From: Crocinitomicaceae bacterium
GTDB taxonomy: Bacteria; Bacteroidota; Bacteroidia; Flavobacteriales_D; Crocinitomicaceae
Reading direction: 5' to 3'
NCBI GenBank assembly: GCA_016708105.1
Contig: JADJGJ010000002.1
Coordinates: 1 to 64,000, forward strand
DNA: 64,000 nt
Shown: positions 52,093-61,000 of the stretch, piece after piece
How positions within the stretch are numbered: the stretch's first letter is position 1
Layout: every line of letters starts with the position of its first letter
The notes under the pieces: model-generated
Seen by the model: only the letters and a program-made list of their open reading frames with translations
Database searches by the model: none
Told to the model about the DNA's origin: nothing
Position numbers and translations under genes: made by a program

Positions 52093-52722
52093 ATGAACAA
52101 GTCTATCTATTCTATTGCCTTACTCTATGTTGTGATTTCTTGCGGCGGCTCTGGTGAAGAAAATATCACGCCACCAACTGATACAACCAAAACAACACAA
52201 GATGTGGTGGATGAACCTGAAATTGTAAATTCATTTGTACTTGAAACCGGTACGGTAGGCATTTTTCATATTGGAGCACCTATATCTGAATTGCCTGAAG
52301 TATTGAATAGCCGTGTTGGAAAAGTTAATACCTCAGTTAACGGAAAGGCAGTGGAACATGATGCATTCATTATTTTTAACAGCATGGAAGATGTTGCCGA
52401 ACTTATTTTAATTGACGACTCCACCAAAACAGACGAAGAACGAAACATAGTTGAAATGAAAGTAATTGCTGACTATTATGAAACTGCTGAAGGAATAAAA
52501 GTTGGAAGTTTAGTGACAGAATTTGGTGAAAAATATACGGATGCCGGATACAGGTATTCATCAACATCGGGTGAAATTATTGCAGAAACAACAGCTTTGG
52601 CGGGTGTTGAATTCATCATTGATCCTGCCGGATGCACAAAAAAAATTGGAAAAACTGATCTCACGCTGACAGCATCAAATTTTAATGAAACAGCTTCTAT
52701 CAAATATATTCGTGTTAAGTAA
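52093..52722 (+). CDS. Lipoprotein of unknown function
   Basis: 209 residues, lipobox YVVISC (Cys16) followed by GGSGEEN and a Thr-rich linker. The folded part contains VGIFHIGAPISELPEVLNSRVG and ETAEGIKVGSLVTEFGEKY, which may form two similar halves, and IDPAGCTKKIGKTDLTL. I recognise no family. A promoter and terminator frame it as a single transcription unit. Confidence 0.75.
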   Translation: MNKSIYSIALLYVVISCGGSGEENITPPTDTTKTTQDVVDEPEIVNSFVLETGTVGIFHIGAPISELPEVLNSRVGKVNTSVNGKAVEHDAFIIFNSMEDVAELILIDDSTKTDEERNIVEMKVIADYYETAEGIKVGSLVTEFGEKYTDAGYRYSSTSGEIIAETTALAGVEFIIDPAGCTKKIGKTDLTLTASNFNETASIKYIRVK

Positions 52723-52744
52723 AAAATATCATGCTATGATTGAG

Positions 52745-52774
52745 TGTCCGGTTAGTAGCCGGACATTTTTTTTT
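52745..52774 (+). terminator. Rho-independent terminator
   Basis: TGTCCGG and CCGGACA form a seven-pair stem around TTAGTAG, followed by nine T. It closes the lipoprotein gene and lies just before the first ECF-type promoter. Confidence 0.88.
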
Positions 52775-52778
52775 GTGC

Positions 52779-52805
52779 TGTAACTTATTTATGCAGCAGC
52801 CCGTC
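52779..52805 (+). promoter_or_regulatory. ECF-sigma-type promoter 1 (TGTAAC-N17-CGTC)
   Basis: TGTAAC at 52779-52784 and CGTC at 52802-52805, then ACACA. The same pair with the same trailing bases occurs at 53261 and 54834. It would transcribe the TonB-C-like gene at 52890 with a leader of about 80 bases. Confidence 0.65.
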
Positions 52806-52889
52806 ACACAGTCAGAAACCAATCAACGGTTGTTCAAGCACGCAAATGTTAATGCGCATTTCAGCAACCGAGGTATAAAAATCTGACCT

Positions 52890-53243
52890 ATGAAAACTAA
52901 ACTATTGATTATCTTTTTTTCACTCTCCTTAATTTGTGAAAACAACGCAAAGGCAAATCATTTACCTCATCATGTATCACGCGCCATTCACACCTGGATA
53001 TCTGAAAATGTGCAGTATCCGCAGCAAGCCATAAATACGCAAGATGAAGGCACGGTTTATGTTGCTTTTGAAATTGATCAACATGGTGCACTTGTAAATG
53101 TACATATTGAAGAAGGTGTTTCGGTTGCACTCAATGAGGCTGCCATGAAATTGGTATTAACTCTACCGCTGCATGAATTGGTACCGGGTGAAACAAATTG
53201 TGCCGGAAGCTATGTGATTCCTATTAAATTTGAAATTATTTAA
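52890..53243 (+). CDS. Small periplasmic TonB-C-like protein
   Basis: 117 residues: signal peptide (LLIIFFSLSLICENNAKA), then a single domain like the TonB C-terminus: WISENVQYPQQAINTQDEGTVYVAFEIDQHGALVNVHIEEGVSVALNEAA in order of blocks. It lacks the transmembrane anchor and Pro-rich spacer of TonB, so it is not an energy transducer by itself. It is the first gene behind an ECF-type promoter, and the sigma gene follows 55 bases later. A role in envelope sensing is possible. Confidence 0.8.
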   Translation: MKTKLLIIFFSLSLICENNAKANHLPHHVSRAIHTWISENVQYPQQAINTQDEGTVYVAFEIDQHGALVNVHIEEGVSVALNEAAMKLVLTLPLHELVPGETNCAGSYVIPIKFEII

Positions 53244-53260
53244 AATTATTTTGTGGCGCC

Positions 53261-53287
53261 TGTAACTATTTATTCAGGAGGGGCGTC
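53261..53287 (+). promoter_or_regulatory. ECF-sigma-type promoter 2, before the sigma gene
   Basis: TGTAAC at 53261-53266, 17 bases, CGTC at 53284-53287. The sigma ATG is at 53299, so a start site about seven bases after CGTC leaves a leader of only about five bases; the mRNA may be nearly leaderless. Confidence 0.65.
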
Positions 53288-53298
53288 ACACAAACGAA

Positions 53299-53787
53299 AT
53301 GACTGCAAAAGAATATAACAGCGCTGTTGATCAATATGCCGATAATATATATCGGTTTGTGTTGAAGCACATCAAAAATTCAGATGTAGCAAAAGACATA
53401 GTGCAGGAAACTTTTGCAAAAGTTTGGATAAAACGTGATGATATCAGTTTTGAAAAAATCAAATCATACCTTTTTACCACAGCACATCACACCTTAATTG
53501 ATGTCTTGCGAAAGGAAAAATATCAAACCGGAGTTGAAGCAATTGATAAAATTGAATCCTCTTCTCCGCACCGGAATAGTGATTTGCAAACCATATTGCA
53601 CAGCGCACTTGATCAGTTGCCTGAAATTCAGCGCACGGTCATTCTGCTAAGGGATTATGAAGGATATGATTATGCTGAAATTGGTGAAATAACTAATTTA
53701 AATGAAAGTCAGGTGAAGGTCTATATTTTCAGAGCCCGCACCAAGTTAAAAGAAATATTAGTGAGTGTAGAAACTGTTTTGGAGTAG
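53299..53787 (+). CDS. ECF-family RNA polymerase sigma factor
   Basis: 162 residues. Region 2: DQYADNIYRFVLKHIKNSDVAKDIVQETFAKVW and FEKIKSYLFTTAHHTLIDVLRK; region 4: LDQLPEIQRTVILLRDYEGYDYAEIGEITN and ESQVKVYIFRARTKLKEIL. It directs RNA polymerase to TGTAAC/CGTC-type promoters, by inference from the recurrence of that motif in front of its own and neighbouring genes. The anti-sigma-like gene follows after 28 bases. Confidence 0.92.
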   Translation: MTAKEYNSAVDQYADNIYRFVLKHIKNSDVAKDIVQETFAKVWIKRDDISFEKIKSYLFTTAHHTLIDVLRKEKYQTGVEAIDKIESSSPHRNSDLQTILHSALDQLPEIQRTVILLRDYEGYDYAEIGEITNLNESQVKVYIFRARTKLKEILVSVETVLE

Positions 53788-53815
53788 AGGTAAACTAATA
53801 AGTGAGATTAAACAA

Positions 53816-54832
53816 ATGGAAAAAATAAACCGACATAATTACGAAGCCTATCTGCTAGATTATCTTGAAGGAAATCTAGGAACTGAAGAGCAACATGACC
53901 TGTTGGTTTTCCTCGCTGAAAATCCTGATTTGAAAGAAGCAATTGATTTTGATTTACCCAGTATCACCCTTTCACCTGATAAAGATGTTTTTGAAAACAA
54001 GGCGGATTTAAAAATGCATGATGAAAGTACTCTCTCACTAAACACAGTGGAGTATTGGATGATTGACGCAGTTGAAGGAAATCTTAGTACGGATAAGCAA
54101 CAAGAATTGGATGAGTTTATTCGCAAACATCAATTGGAAAAAACTTTTACAACATATCAGGCAACTTTACTGAAGGCTGATTTGAATGTTGTATTTGCAG
54201 ATAAAAAAAGTTTGAAGGTTGCTACCGGTATTATTATTCCGCTCTATGCCAGAATTGCGTCTGTTGCGGCTATAGGCTTAGTTTTGCTTACGCTGGGTTA
54301 CAATCTTTTGTCTGATGATACAACGGGAAATTCTGTTAATCCGGGTGGAGAAATGTCTGCAAAATCTTTTCAGAATAATAAGCTGAATTTTACGGAAAAT
54401 GAAATAGAAAAACGAACTAATCTGACACAGCAATCTACTGAAAAATCCAACCAGACTAAAAGAAGAAAAAACAAAACACCGGATATTAATAATCAAATTG
54501 TTGAACAGAATATTGAACAATCAGACACCGGTAATACTAAACTGAATATAGAAACCAATCACCCAGAAAACAATTTTGCTAATCAAGATAATCAGCAAGA
54601 TGAAAAAGAAAATCCAGAGGAAAAATTAGATATCATTGATGTTGCGCAGGCAGGTACCGTAACTAATAAGTATGTGATTGAAGAGCCATTTAAAGTAGTT
54701 ACCAATGCGGCAAGCAATTTCACCAACCGTGATATCAACTTTACCCGTGAGAAAAATACTGAAACAAATGAATACGTTTCTTATGGTGTAAAAATTGGAA
54801 ATTTTGAATTTGAAAGAAAAAAAACAAAGTAG
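53816..54832 (+). CDS. Probable anti-sigma factor with duplicated N-terminal motif
   Basis: 338 residues. Two similar segments, YLLDYLEGNLGTEEQHDLLV (about 12-31) and YWMIDAVEGNLSTDKQQELD (about 80-99), look like a duplicated cytoplasmic binding helix. One membrane helix follows (about 143-167, ARIASVAAIGLVLLTLGYNLL). The outside part is low-complexity (Asn/Gln/Glu/Lys-rich), ending NEYVSYGVKIGNFEFERKKTK. It is co-encoded with the ECF sigma and most likely holds it at the membrane. Confidence 0.75.
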   Translation: MEKINRHNYEAYLLDYLEGNLGTEEQHDLLVFLAENPDLKEAIDFDLPSITLSPDKDVFENKADLKMHDESTLSLNTVEYWMIDAVEGNLSTDKQQELDEFIRKHQLEKTFTTYQATLLKADLNVVFADKKSLKVATGIIIPLYARIASVAAIGLVLLTLGYNLLSDDTTGNSVNPGGEMSAKSFQNNKLNFTENEIEKRTNLTQQSTEKSNQTKRRKNKTPDINNQIVEQNIEQSDTGNTKLNIETNHPENNFANQDNQQDEKENPEEKLDIIDVAQAGTVTNKYVIEEPFKVVTNAASNFTNRDINFTREKNTETNEYVSYGVKIGNFEFERKKTK

Positions 54833-54833
54833 C

Positions 54834-54859
54834 TGTAACTTTTGAATAAGACAGTCGTC
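54834..54859 (+). promoter_or_regulatory. ECF-sigma-type promoter 3, before the barrel protein gene
   Basis: TGTAAC at 54834-54839, 16 bases, CGTC at 54856-54859, followed by ACACAAACAAG as in the other copies. The leader to the ATG at 55037 would be about 170 bases. Confidence 0.6.
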
Positions 54860-55036
54860 ACACAAACAAGAAGCGATAACAATGCAATAACCCGGTAGCT
54901 AACGGGTACACCAAGGCCAGGTGATTTTGCAAAGCAAGCGCAACTTAAAACACACAAAAAGTTTAAAAACAAAACTCAATTAAAAGAGAAAACTAGTAAT
55001 ACAGGTGCTAGTCACCAACAGAAAAAAAATAAGAAT

Positions 55037-55852
55037 ATGAAAAAGATACTTAGCATAGTTGCAATTATAGTCGGACTGACTTCAGTTGCGCAAACCGCCG
55101 GAGATACAACTCGATTTAAAGTGGGCACCATGGAATTTATCATCATTGATAATGACACCATTCCTGTTGAAGATTATGAATACGGTTCTGAAGAATGGAA
55201 AGAGATGGACGAAGATGACAAACCGGATCTCACCTATTGGTCAGGTTTTGATTTAGGTGTAAATGTGTTGATGAACGATAATTTTAAATCTGATTTCAGT
55301 GCTGAACATTTGAATTGTGATCCTGCTCAATCATTCTCATATAGTTTTAATTTTTTAGAGCAGCGCATTCGTATTGTGAAAGATTATTTTGGAATTGTAA
55401 CCGGTATAGGGTTTACAAATAGCCGATATGGTTTTGACAATGATCATCTGCGACTTGCCTCTAATGCTGATTCAACCTGGGGCATGTATGATTCAACCCT
55501 CACAACAGGATTCACCAAAAACCAATTGCGTGTGAATTATTTCAACGTGCCGGTTTTGTTTCAAATCAATACCTCAAAATTTGAAGACAAGAATTTTCAT
55601 ATTGCATTTGGTGCCATTGGAGGTATTCGCATGAGCTCAAAAGTGAAATATGTGTATGATGTTTTTGGCGGCGAAAATGATCACAAAGAAAAAGGAAGAT
55701 ACAACTTGAACCCTTTCCAGTTGTGTGCTACAGCGCGCTTAGGTTTCCGTGATTTTGGATTGTTTGTGAACTACAACTTACTCTCGCTATACGAAAATGG
55801 AAAATCACCCAATGCCTATCCACTGACATTTGGAGCATCACTCCATTTTTAA
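55037..55852 (+). CDS. Outer-membrane beta-barrel protein
   Basis: 271 residues with a signal peptide (MKKILSIVAIIVGLTSVAQ). An acidic segment (EEWKEMDEDDKPDLTYW) precedes alternating strands such as WSGFDLGVNVLMNDNF, QLRVNYFNVPVLFQINTS and FHIAFGAIGGIRMSSKVKY; it ends YPLTFGASLHF with a terminal Phe as required for barrel insertion. Similar to the PorT-like 'outer membrane protein beta-barrel' families. It appears to belong to the ECF regulon. Confidence 0.85.
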   Translation: MKKILSIVAIIVGLTSVAQTAGDTTRFKVGTMEFIIIDNDTIPVEDYEYGSEEWKEMDEDDKPDLTYWSGFDLGVNVLMNDNFKSDFSAEHLNCDPAQSFSYSFNFLEQRIRIVKDYFGIVTGIGFTNSRYGFDNDHLRLASNADSTWGMYDSTLTTGFTKNQLRVNYFNVPVLFQINTSKFEDKNFHIAFGAIGGIRMSSKVKYVYDVFGGENDHKEKGRYNLNPFQLCATARLGFRDFGLFVNYNLLSLYENGKSPNAYPLTFGASLHF

Positions 55853-55990
55853 ATAATACTGAGTTGAAAAACTCACATCGCGCTACTTTTTACCGACACT
55901 GGATTTAGTAAATTTTCATAGCATGAGTAAGCCAAAAAAAATCCGGCCTGTCAAAATACAATAGCAAAAAAGTAGATTTTTCATGGAGCG

Positions 55991-56033
55991 ACATTCCCCC
56001 GGTTCAAACGTGAATTAGGGGGAATGTTTTTTT
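55991..56033 (+). terminator. Rho-independent terminator
   Basis: ACATTCCCCC and GGGGGAATGT form a ten-pair stem with a 17-base loop, followed by seven T in a row. It lies about 140 bases after the barrel protein gene. Confidence 0.85.
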
Positions 56034-56075
56034 GTACAATCGTAAAAAAAACGGTCAACGTATTTCAGGTATCAT

Positions 56076-56181
56076 CTTAGGTTTTAGGGATTAGGACATA
56101 GGTGTTAGGGAGAAAGTACGAATTAAGTATTATCACTATTTCCAACCCCTAAGTCCTAACCCCTAACCCCTAAAACCTAAG
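56076..56181. repeat. Imperfect inverted repeat of TTAGG-type units
   Basis: The left arm (56076-56112) and the right arm (about 56140-56181) are complementary and built of short units such as TTAGGG and TTAGGACATAGG. It directly borders the dinB stop and may act as a terminator for dinB or be a dispersed repeat. Confidence 0.6.
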
Positions 56182-56187
56182 TCCTAC

Positions 56188-57393
56188 TCACACCCTTCTG
56201 TTAGCCAACAAAGGCGGCGGTTCACCGTTGAAGGGATTCCAGCGACCTATTGTTTTAGCTTCCATACCGGCAGCTTTCATGATGGCGCGGTCACCGTATT
56301 TAATTCTGATTTTATCCATGGCCTGATACAGGTTGATAATTTCTGTGTCTTCAAATAAATTAATTTGATGTCCGCCTTCAACCAAATGACTGAACCGAAC
56401 ACCTATCAACCTAACAAGCAAACGACGATTGTATAATTTGCGGAATAATTCCAGCGCAACCGGTATGATATGATGATCTGATGCGCTGTACGGAATTTGT
56501 TTCTGCAGTGTGTATGTCTGAAAATCTGAATAACGTAATTTAATGGTTACGCAAGCCGTTAGTTTGTTGCCGCGGCGCAATTGAAAAACCAGGTTCTCAG
56601 CCATAGCGGTGATGATGCTTTCCAGTTTGCGCACATCAATGGTGTCTTTGTCAAAGGTACGCTCAGTTGAAATTGATTTGCGTTCATGATATTGCACTAC
56701 GGGCGTGTTGTCAATTCCGTTTGCTTTTTTCCACATCAGAATGCCGTTTTTACCAAACACTTTTTCCATCACTTCTACCGGCATTTCCTGAATGGTGATA
56801 ATTTTTTTTACGCCCAGATTACACAATGCACGGTAAGTCACATCGCCAATCATTGGAATTTTTTTGACCGATAAAGGAGCCAGAAAATTTTTTTCAGAAC
56901 CCGCACCTACAAAAATTTTGTTGTTGGGTTTGGCTTCACCCGTGGCAATTTTTGAAACAGTTTTATTGACTGATAATCCAAATGAAATAGGCAAACCGGT
57001 TTCACGTATAATGCGCTCACGCAGTTCAGCAGAATATTTATACGTTCCAAAAAATTTATCCATGCCGGTGAGATCAGCATAAAATTCATCTACTGAAGAT
57101 TTTTCATACACCGGTACCGCTTCTTTGATAATATCCGTAACCATGTTTGAATATTTGCTGTACACGCCTGAATTTCCCCGCAGCACAATAGCCTCAGGAC
57201 AAAGCTGTCTGGCCATACGCATGGGCATGGCAGAATGAATACCAAACTTACGTGCCTCATAACTGCATGATGCCACCACACCGCGGTCTGATGTGCCGCC
57301 AATCAACACCGGTTTTCCATTGAGCCTGCTGTCAATCAACCGCTCGCATGAAACAAAAAAGGTGTCTAAGTCAAGATGAATAATGGTTCTCAT
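56188..57393 (-). CDS. dinB: DNA polymerase IV (DinB, Y family)
   Basis: 401 residues. Catalytic acidic residues in IHLDLDTFFVSCERL (Asp7/Asp9) and KSSVDEFYADLT (Asp/Glu about 101-102); SYEARKFGIHSAMPMRMARQLCP, the helix-hairpin-helix KKIPMIGDVTYRALCNLGV and the little-finger part with FDKDTID follow. Carries out translesion synthesis with low fidelity. No beta-clamp motif QL(S/D)LF was seen at the very end; INLFEDTE at about 355-362 could be it. Together with the DnaE-type gene nearby it suggests a mutagenic repair pair. Confidence 0.95.
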   Translation of the reverse strand: MRTIIHLDLDTFFVSCERLIDSRLNGKPVLIGGTSDRGVVASCSYEARKFGIHSAMPMRMARQLCPEAIVLRGNSGVYSKYSNMVTDIIKEAVPVYEKSSVDEFYADLTGMDKFFGTYKYSAELRERIIRETGLPISFGLSVNKTVSKIATGEAKPNNKIFVGAGSEKNFLAPLSVKKIPMIGDVTYRALCNLGVKKIITIQEMPVEVMEKVFGKNGILMWKKANGIDNTPVVQYHERKSISTERTFDKDTIDVRKLESIITAMAENLVFQLRRGNKLTACVTIKLRYSDFQTYTLQKQIPYSASDHHIIPVALELFRKLYNRRLLVRLIGVRFSHLVEGGHQINLFEDTEIINLYQAMDKIRIKYGDRAIMKAAGMEAKTIGRWNPFNGEPPPLLANRRV

Positions 57394-57580
57394 TAGGGTT
57401 TAGGGTAAAAGATGCGTAGGTGTCTACTGTAAATTGTCAGCATAATGTGGACTTATTTAGTTAAAATATGAGATTCTTTTCACGGATATGTAATTTTAAA
57501 CAGCACGAAATCAAATTGTTTTCTTAGTACTTAATAATTTCAAAAACCAACGGTTTAATCATAATCAACGTACTAGGTAT

Positions 57581-58069
57581 ATGCGGTTTTTCTTTGTCTT
57601 CATTCTTTTGTTCACTCTGTTGGCCAAATTAAATGCACAGGAAGATAAATTAAGAAGAAATGTTCTTTCTATCGAGAGTGGTTTCTTCCATCGCGGTTTG
57701 CTGGGCGTTTCGTACGCAAGAAATTTCTGTGTACGTGAACGCACATTTATGACTGCATCCACTTATGCAGGGTTGGGATTTTATTTTATAGAATATGCTG
57801 GTTTCGGGTATGATTTTAATATAGGTAAAGGTGAAGCGTTTTTTTATACAGGGGTTGATGTCAAGGTTATTCTCCCAAATGATTTGAAACCGCTGTTTGT
57901 TGATAGTAACTACTCTATGTTTGCCTTTGAACCTCATATAGGAGTAAATGTTAGTACTCATTTCGGAATAACCGTGAAATTTTTAGCGGGATATATGTTC
58001 GCAAAAGAACCAGACGATGGCTTTTCTGCTTTCCCTGCGCTTGGACTTTCACTTGGATATGCGTTTTAA
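57581..58069 (+). CDS. Small outer-membrane-like secreted protein
   Basis: 162 residues with signal peptide (FFFVFILLFTLLAKLNA). Aromatic-rich strands (YFIEYAGFGYDFNIGKGEAFFYTGVDVKVI, in several strands) and the ending LGLSLGYAF fit a small beta barrel. It lies between the convergent end of the DnaE-type gene (2 bases from its stop) and dinB. Function unknown. Confidence 0.7.
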   Translation: MRFFFVFILLFTLLAKLNAQEDKLRRNVLSIESGFFHRGLLGVSYARNFCVRERTFMTASTYAGLGFYFIEYAGFGYDFNIGKGEAFFYTGVDVKVILPNDLKPLFVDSNYSMFAFEPHIGVNVSTHFGITVKFLAGYMFAKEPDDGFSAFPALGLSLGYAF

Positions 58070-58071
58070 AA

Positions 58072-61000
58072 TTAAATTTTTCCTGAACTAGCTGTAAATC
58101 GCCCATACTTCTTGCGCAATTCTTTGTTGGTTTTTACGTCCTCGTGTAGGGACAGGTCGCGACCTGTCCCTACGGAGCGACCTGTCCCTACGGAGTTTGT
58201 TGAATACCGAGGGTCTTCCATCACCTCCATTTTCTCCATGTATTCTGCTTCAACGTGAATGCAATCATACTCTTCATTCACCCGGCCACGCACTTTGTAA
58301 ACGGCTGTTCCTCGGAACGGATACCGCTGCGCCACCGGAGGAAAATGTACCGTGTCTAACCATTGTCCTTCTTCATCTAAAAAAGTTCCGAAACACATAA
58401 TTTCGCCTTTTTTTGTTTGCGCATGTTTGCGGTGAATTAAATATCCTTTTATCCAAACAATTTTTCCAACATGCTGATGAAGATCTTTTGCCAGCACGGC
58501 CGGTGTATCATCAGCACGCAACAATAAAAACGGATTGTACAGCGGAAAACTCAGCAACTCTATCTGATCAAACGCATCTTCAAATACATTGCTGTGCAGA
58601 TCAGGAATTTCATATTCGGGTCGTTGAATGCGGAATAAATCTTTCATGCCATAATCCATTTCTGATTCCAACCCCGTAGGCGCAGGTCGCGACCTGCGCC
58701 TACGGGGTTGGGCATGGGAAGATTGCATTTTAAAATGTGCTTCCCACAATAAACTCCGTTTGCTTTTTCCGGTGAAACGGAATGCATCCACGCGAATGAG
58801 AATACTGATTTGCTCCAATGAAAATTTTATGCGGTCAATAAAATCATTGAAGTTTTTATACGCACCAAATTCTTCACGTTCATGTACAATTTCAGAAGCA
58901 ATTTGTGTTTCAAAATTGTGCAACAGATGAAATCCTAAATAGATATTCTGACCATACAAGGTGGTTTCATACTCACTCATGTTTACACAAGGTGGATGAA
59001 TTTTTCCGCCGTGTAAGCGCGCTTCATTTACATAAAGTTCTGTTTGATAAAATCCTCCGTAATTATTGATAGTAGCTACCATATATTCCAGCGGATAATA
59101 TGCTTTGAGAAATAAACTTTGATAACTTTCAACAGCGTATGAAGCGGAATGACCTTTGGCAAAAGCATAACCGGCAAAACTTTCTGTTTGTCTCCATATT
59201 TCAGCTGTTACTTCGGGTGCGTGTCCCATGCGGTGGCAGTTTTCAAAAAATTTCAGGCGCACTTGTTCAAACTCTTCACGTGAGCGATATTTGCCTGACA
59301 TGCCGCGTCGCATTTTATCAGCTTCACCCAGGGTAAGACCAGCAAAAAAATGTGCTACTTTAATCACATCTTCTTGATACACCATCACACCAAAAGTTTC
59401 AGGCATCAGATCTAATAAAACAGGGTGTGCATCTTTTCTTCTTTCAGGATTTCTGAAGCGTTGTATATAAGCCTGCATCATGCCTGATTGTGCCACACCG
59501 GGTCGGATCACTGAACTGGCTGCAACCAAACCCAGGTAATCATCAACACGCAGTTTACGTAACAGCATACGCATAGCCGGAGACTCTACATAAAAACAAC
59601 CAATTGCTTTTGCGTTGCGCAACATTTCTTTGATGCGTTCATCTTGCTTGAAGCGCTTCAGATCGTGAATGTCTATGTCAGGTTCATCAGGTCGTCGTTT
59701 GCGAATAATTTCTATGGCATCTTTTATTTTACCCAAGCCGCGCTGACTCAGAATATCAAATTTGTACAAGCCAACATCTTCGGCAATATGCATATCAAAT
59801 TGAATGGTTGGATATCCTCTGGGAGGCAAAAAAGTTGCGGTGAAATAATGAATGGGTTTTTCTGATATCACAATTCCGCTTGCGTGAATACTCAGGTGAC
59901 TTGGAAAACCATGAATATATTCGCTGTATTTTAATACCAGACGACTGATTTGATTGATGTCACGGTCTGATGGAATGCGGCTTCCGAGATTATCTATTTC
60001 TTCTTTAGGTAAACCAAAAACTTTACCTAATTCGCGTATCACAGCTTTGCGCTGAAAGGTGTTATAGGTAGCAACCAGTGCCACATGTTTAAATCGTCTG
60101 AAAATATAATCCGTGATATCTTCGCGGTTGCGCCATGAAAAATCAATGTCAAAATCCGGTGGATTTGTGCGATATAAATTGATGAATCTTTCAAAATACA
60201 GATCCAGTTCAATTGGGTCCACATCGGTGATGCGGAGCAGGTAGGCTACAACGCTGTTAGCACCACTGCCGCGGCCAACATAAAAATATCCTTTAGAGCG
60301 TGCGTACGAAACAATATCCCAGTTCATCAAAAAATAAGAGGTGAATCCCATTTGCTGAATGGTGGTCAGTTCTTTCTCAATGCGCTCCTGAATTTGTTTT
60401 GTTTTTTTTGTGTACCGGTACGGAATACCTTCTTCACATAAACGCGCTAACATGTTTTGATCTTCTTCTGCATTACCCAGATAATATTTCTGATTCTGTG
60501 GCTCAGCCTCATCTGAAAAATCAAAAAACACATCACAGCTTTCAAGAATGTATCGGGTGTTTTCAATCAGTTGCGGATAATCTTTATAGAGGTCCATCAA
60601 TTCATGCAAGGGCAACATGCGATGTTCAGGTTGTGCTTGTTCTGACTCAGGCAATTTACTCAGCAAAACATTTTTATCAATGGCTCTCAGTAAGCGGTGT
60701 GCATTAAAATCTTTTTTAGTTTGAAAAGTGACGGGCTGTAAAATAACGGCGCGTGAAAGATCCGTTTTTTTGATGCGCACGTAATCTAAATCAGCCGGAG
60801 AAATTCCGATAAACTCATGCTCACGCAAATGGTAAAACCGATTGCGCTGAAAAGGGTAAACGACCCATGCATTTTTAAATTCAGGTGCGTGAGCAGGAAT
60901 AGGCAAGACACCTGATTCAGTTTCAGATTTGTTTTGCAGAAACGGAGTGAGATATTGGTTGATCTCTTCAAAGCCGGCGTTGTTTTTTGCCAGCGCAATG

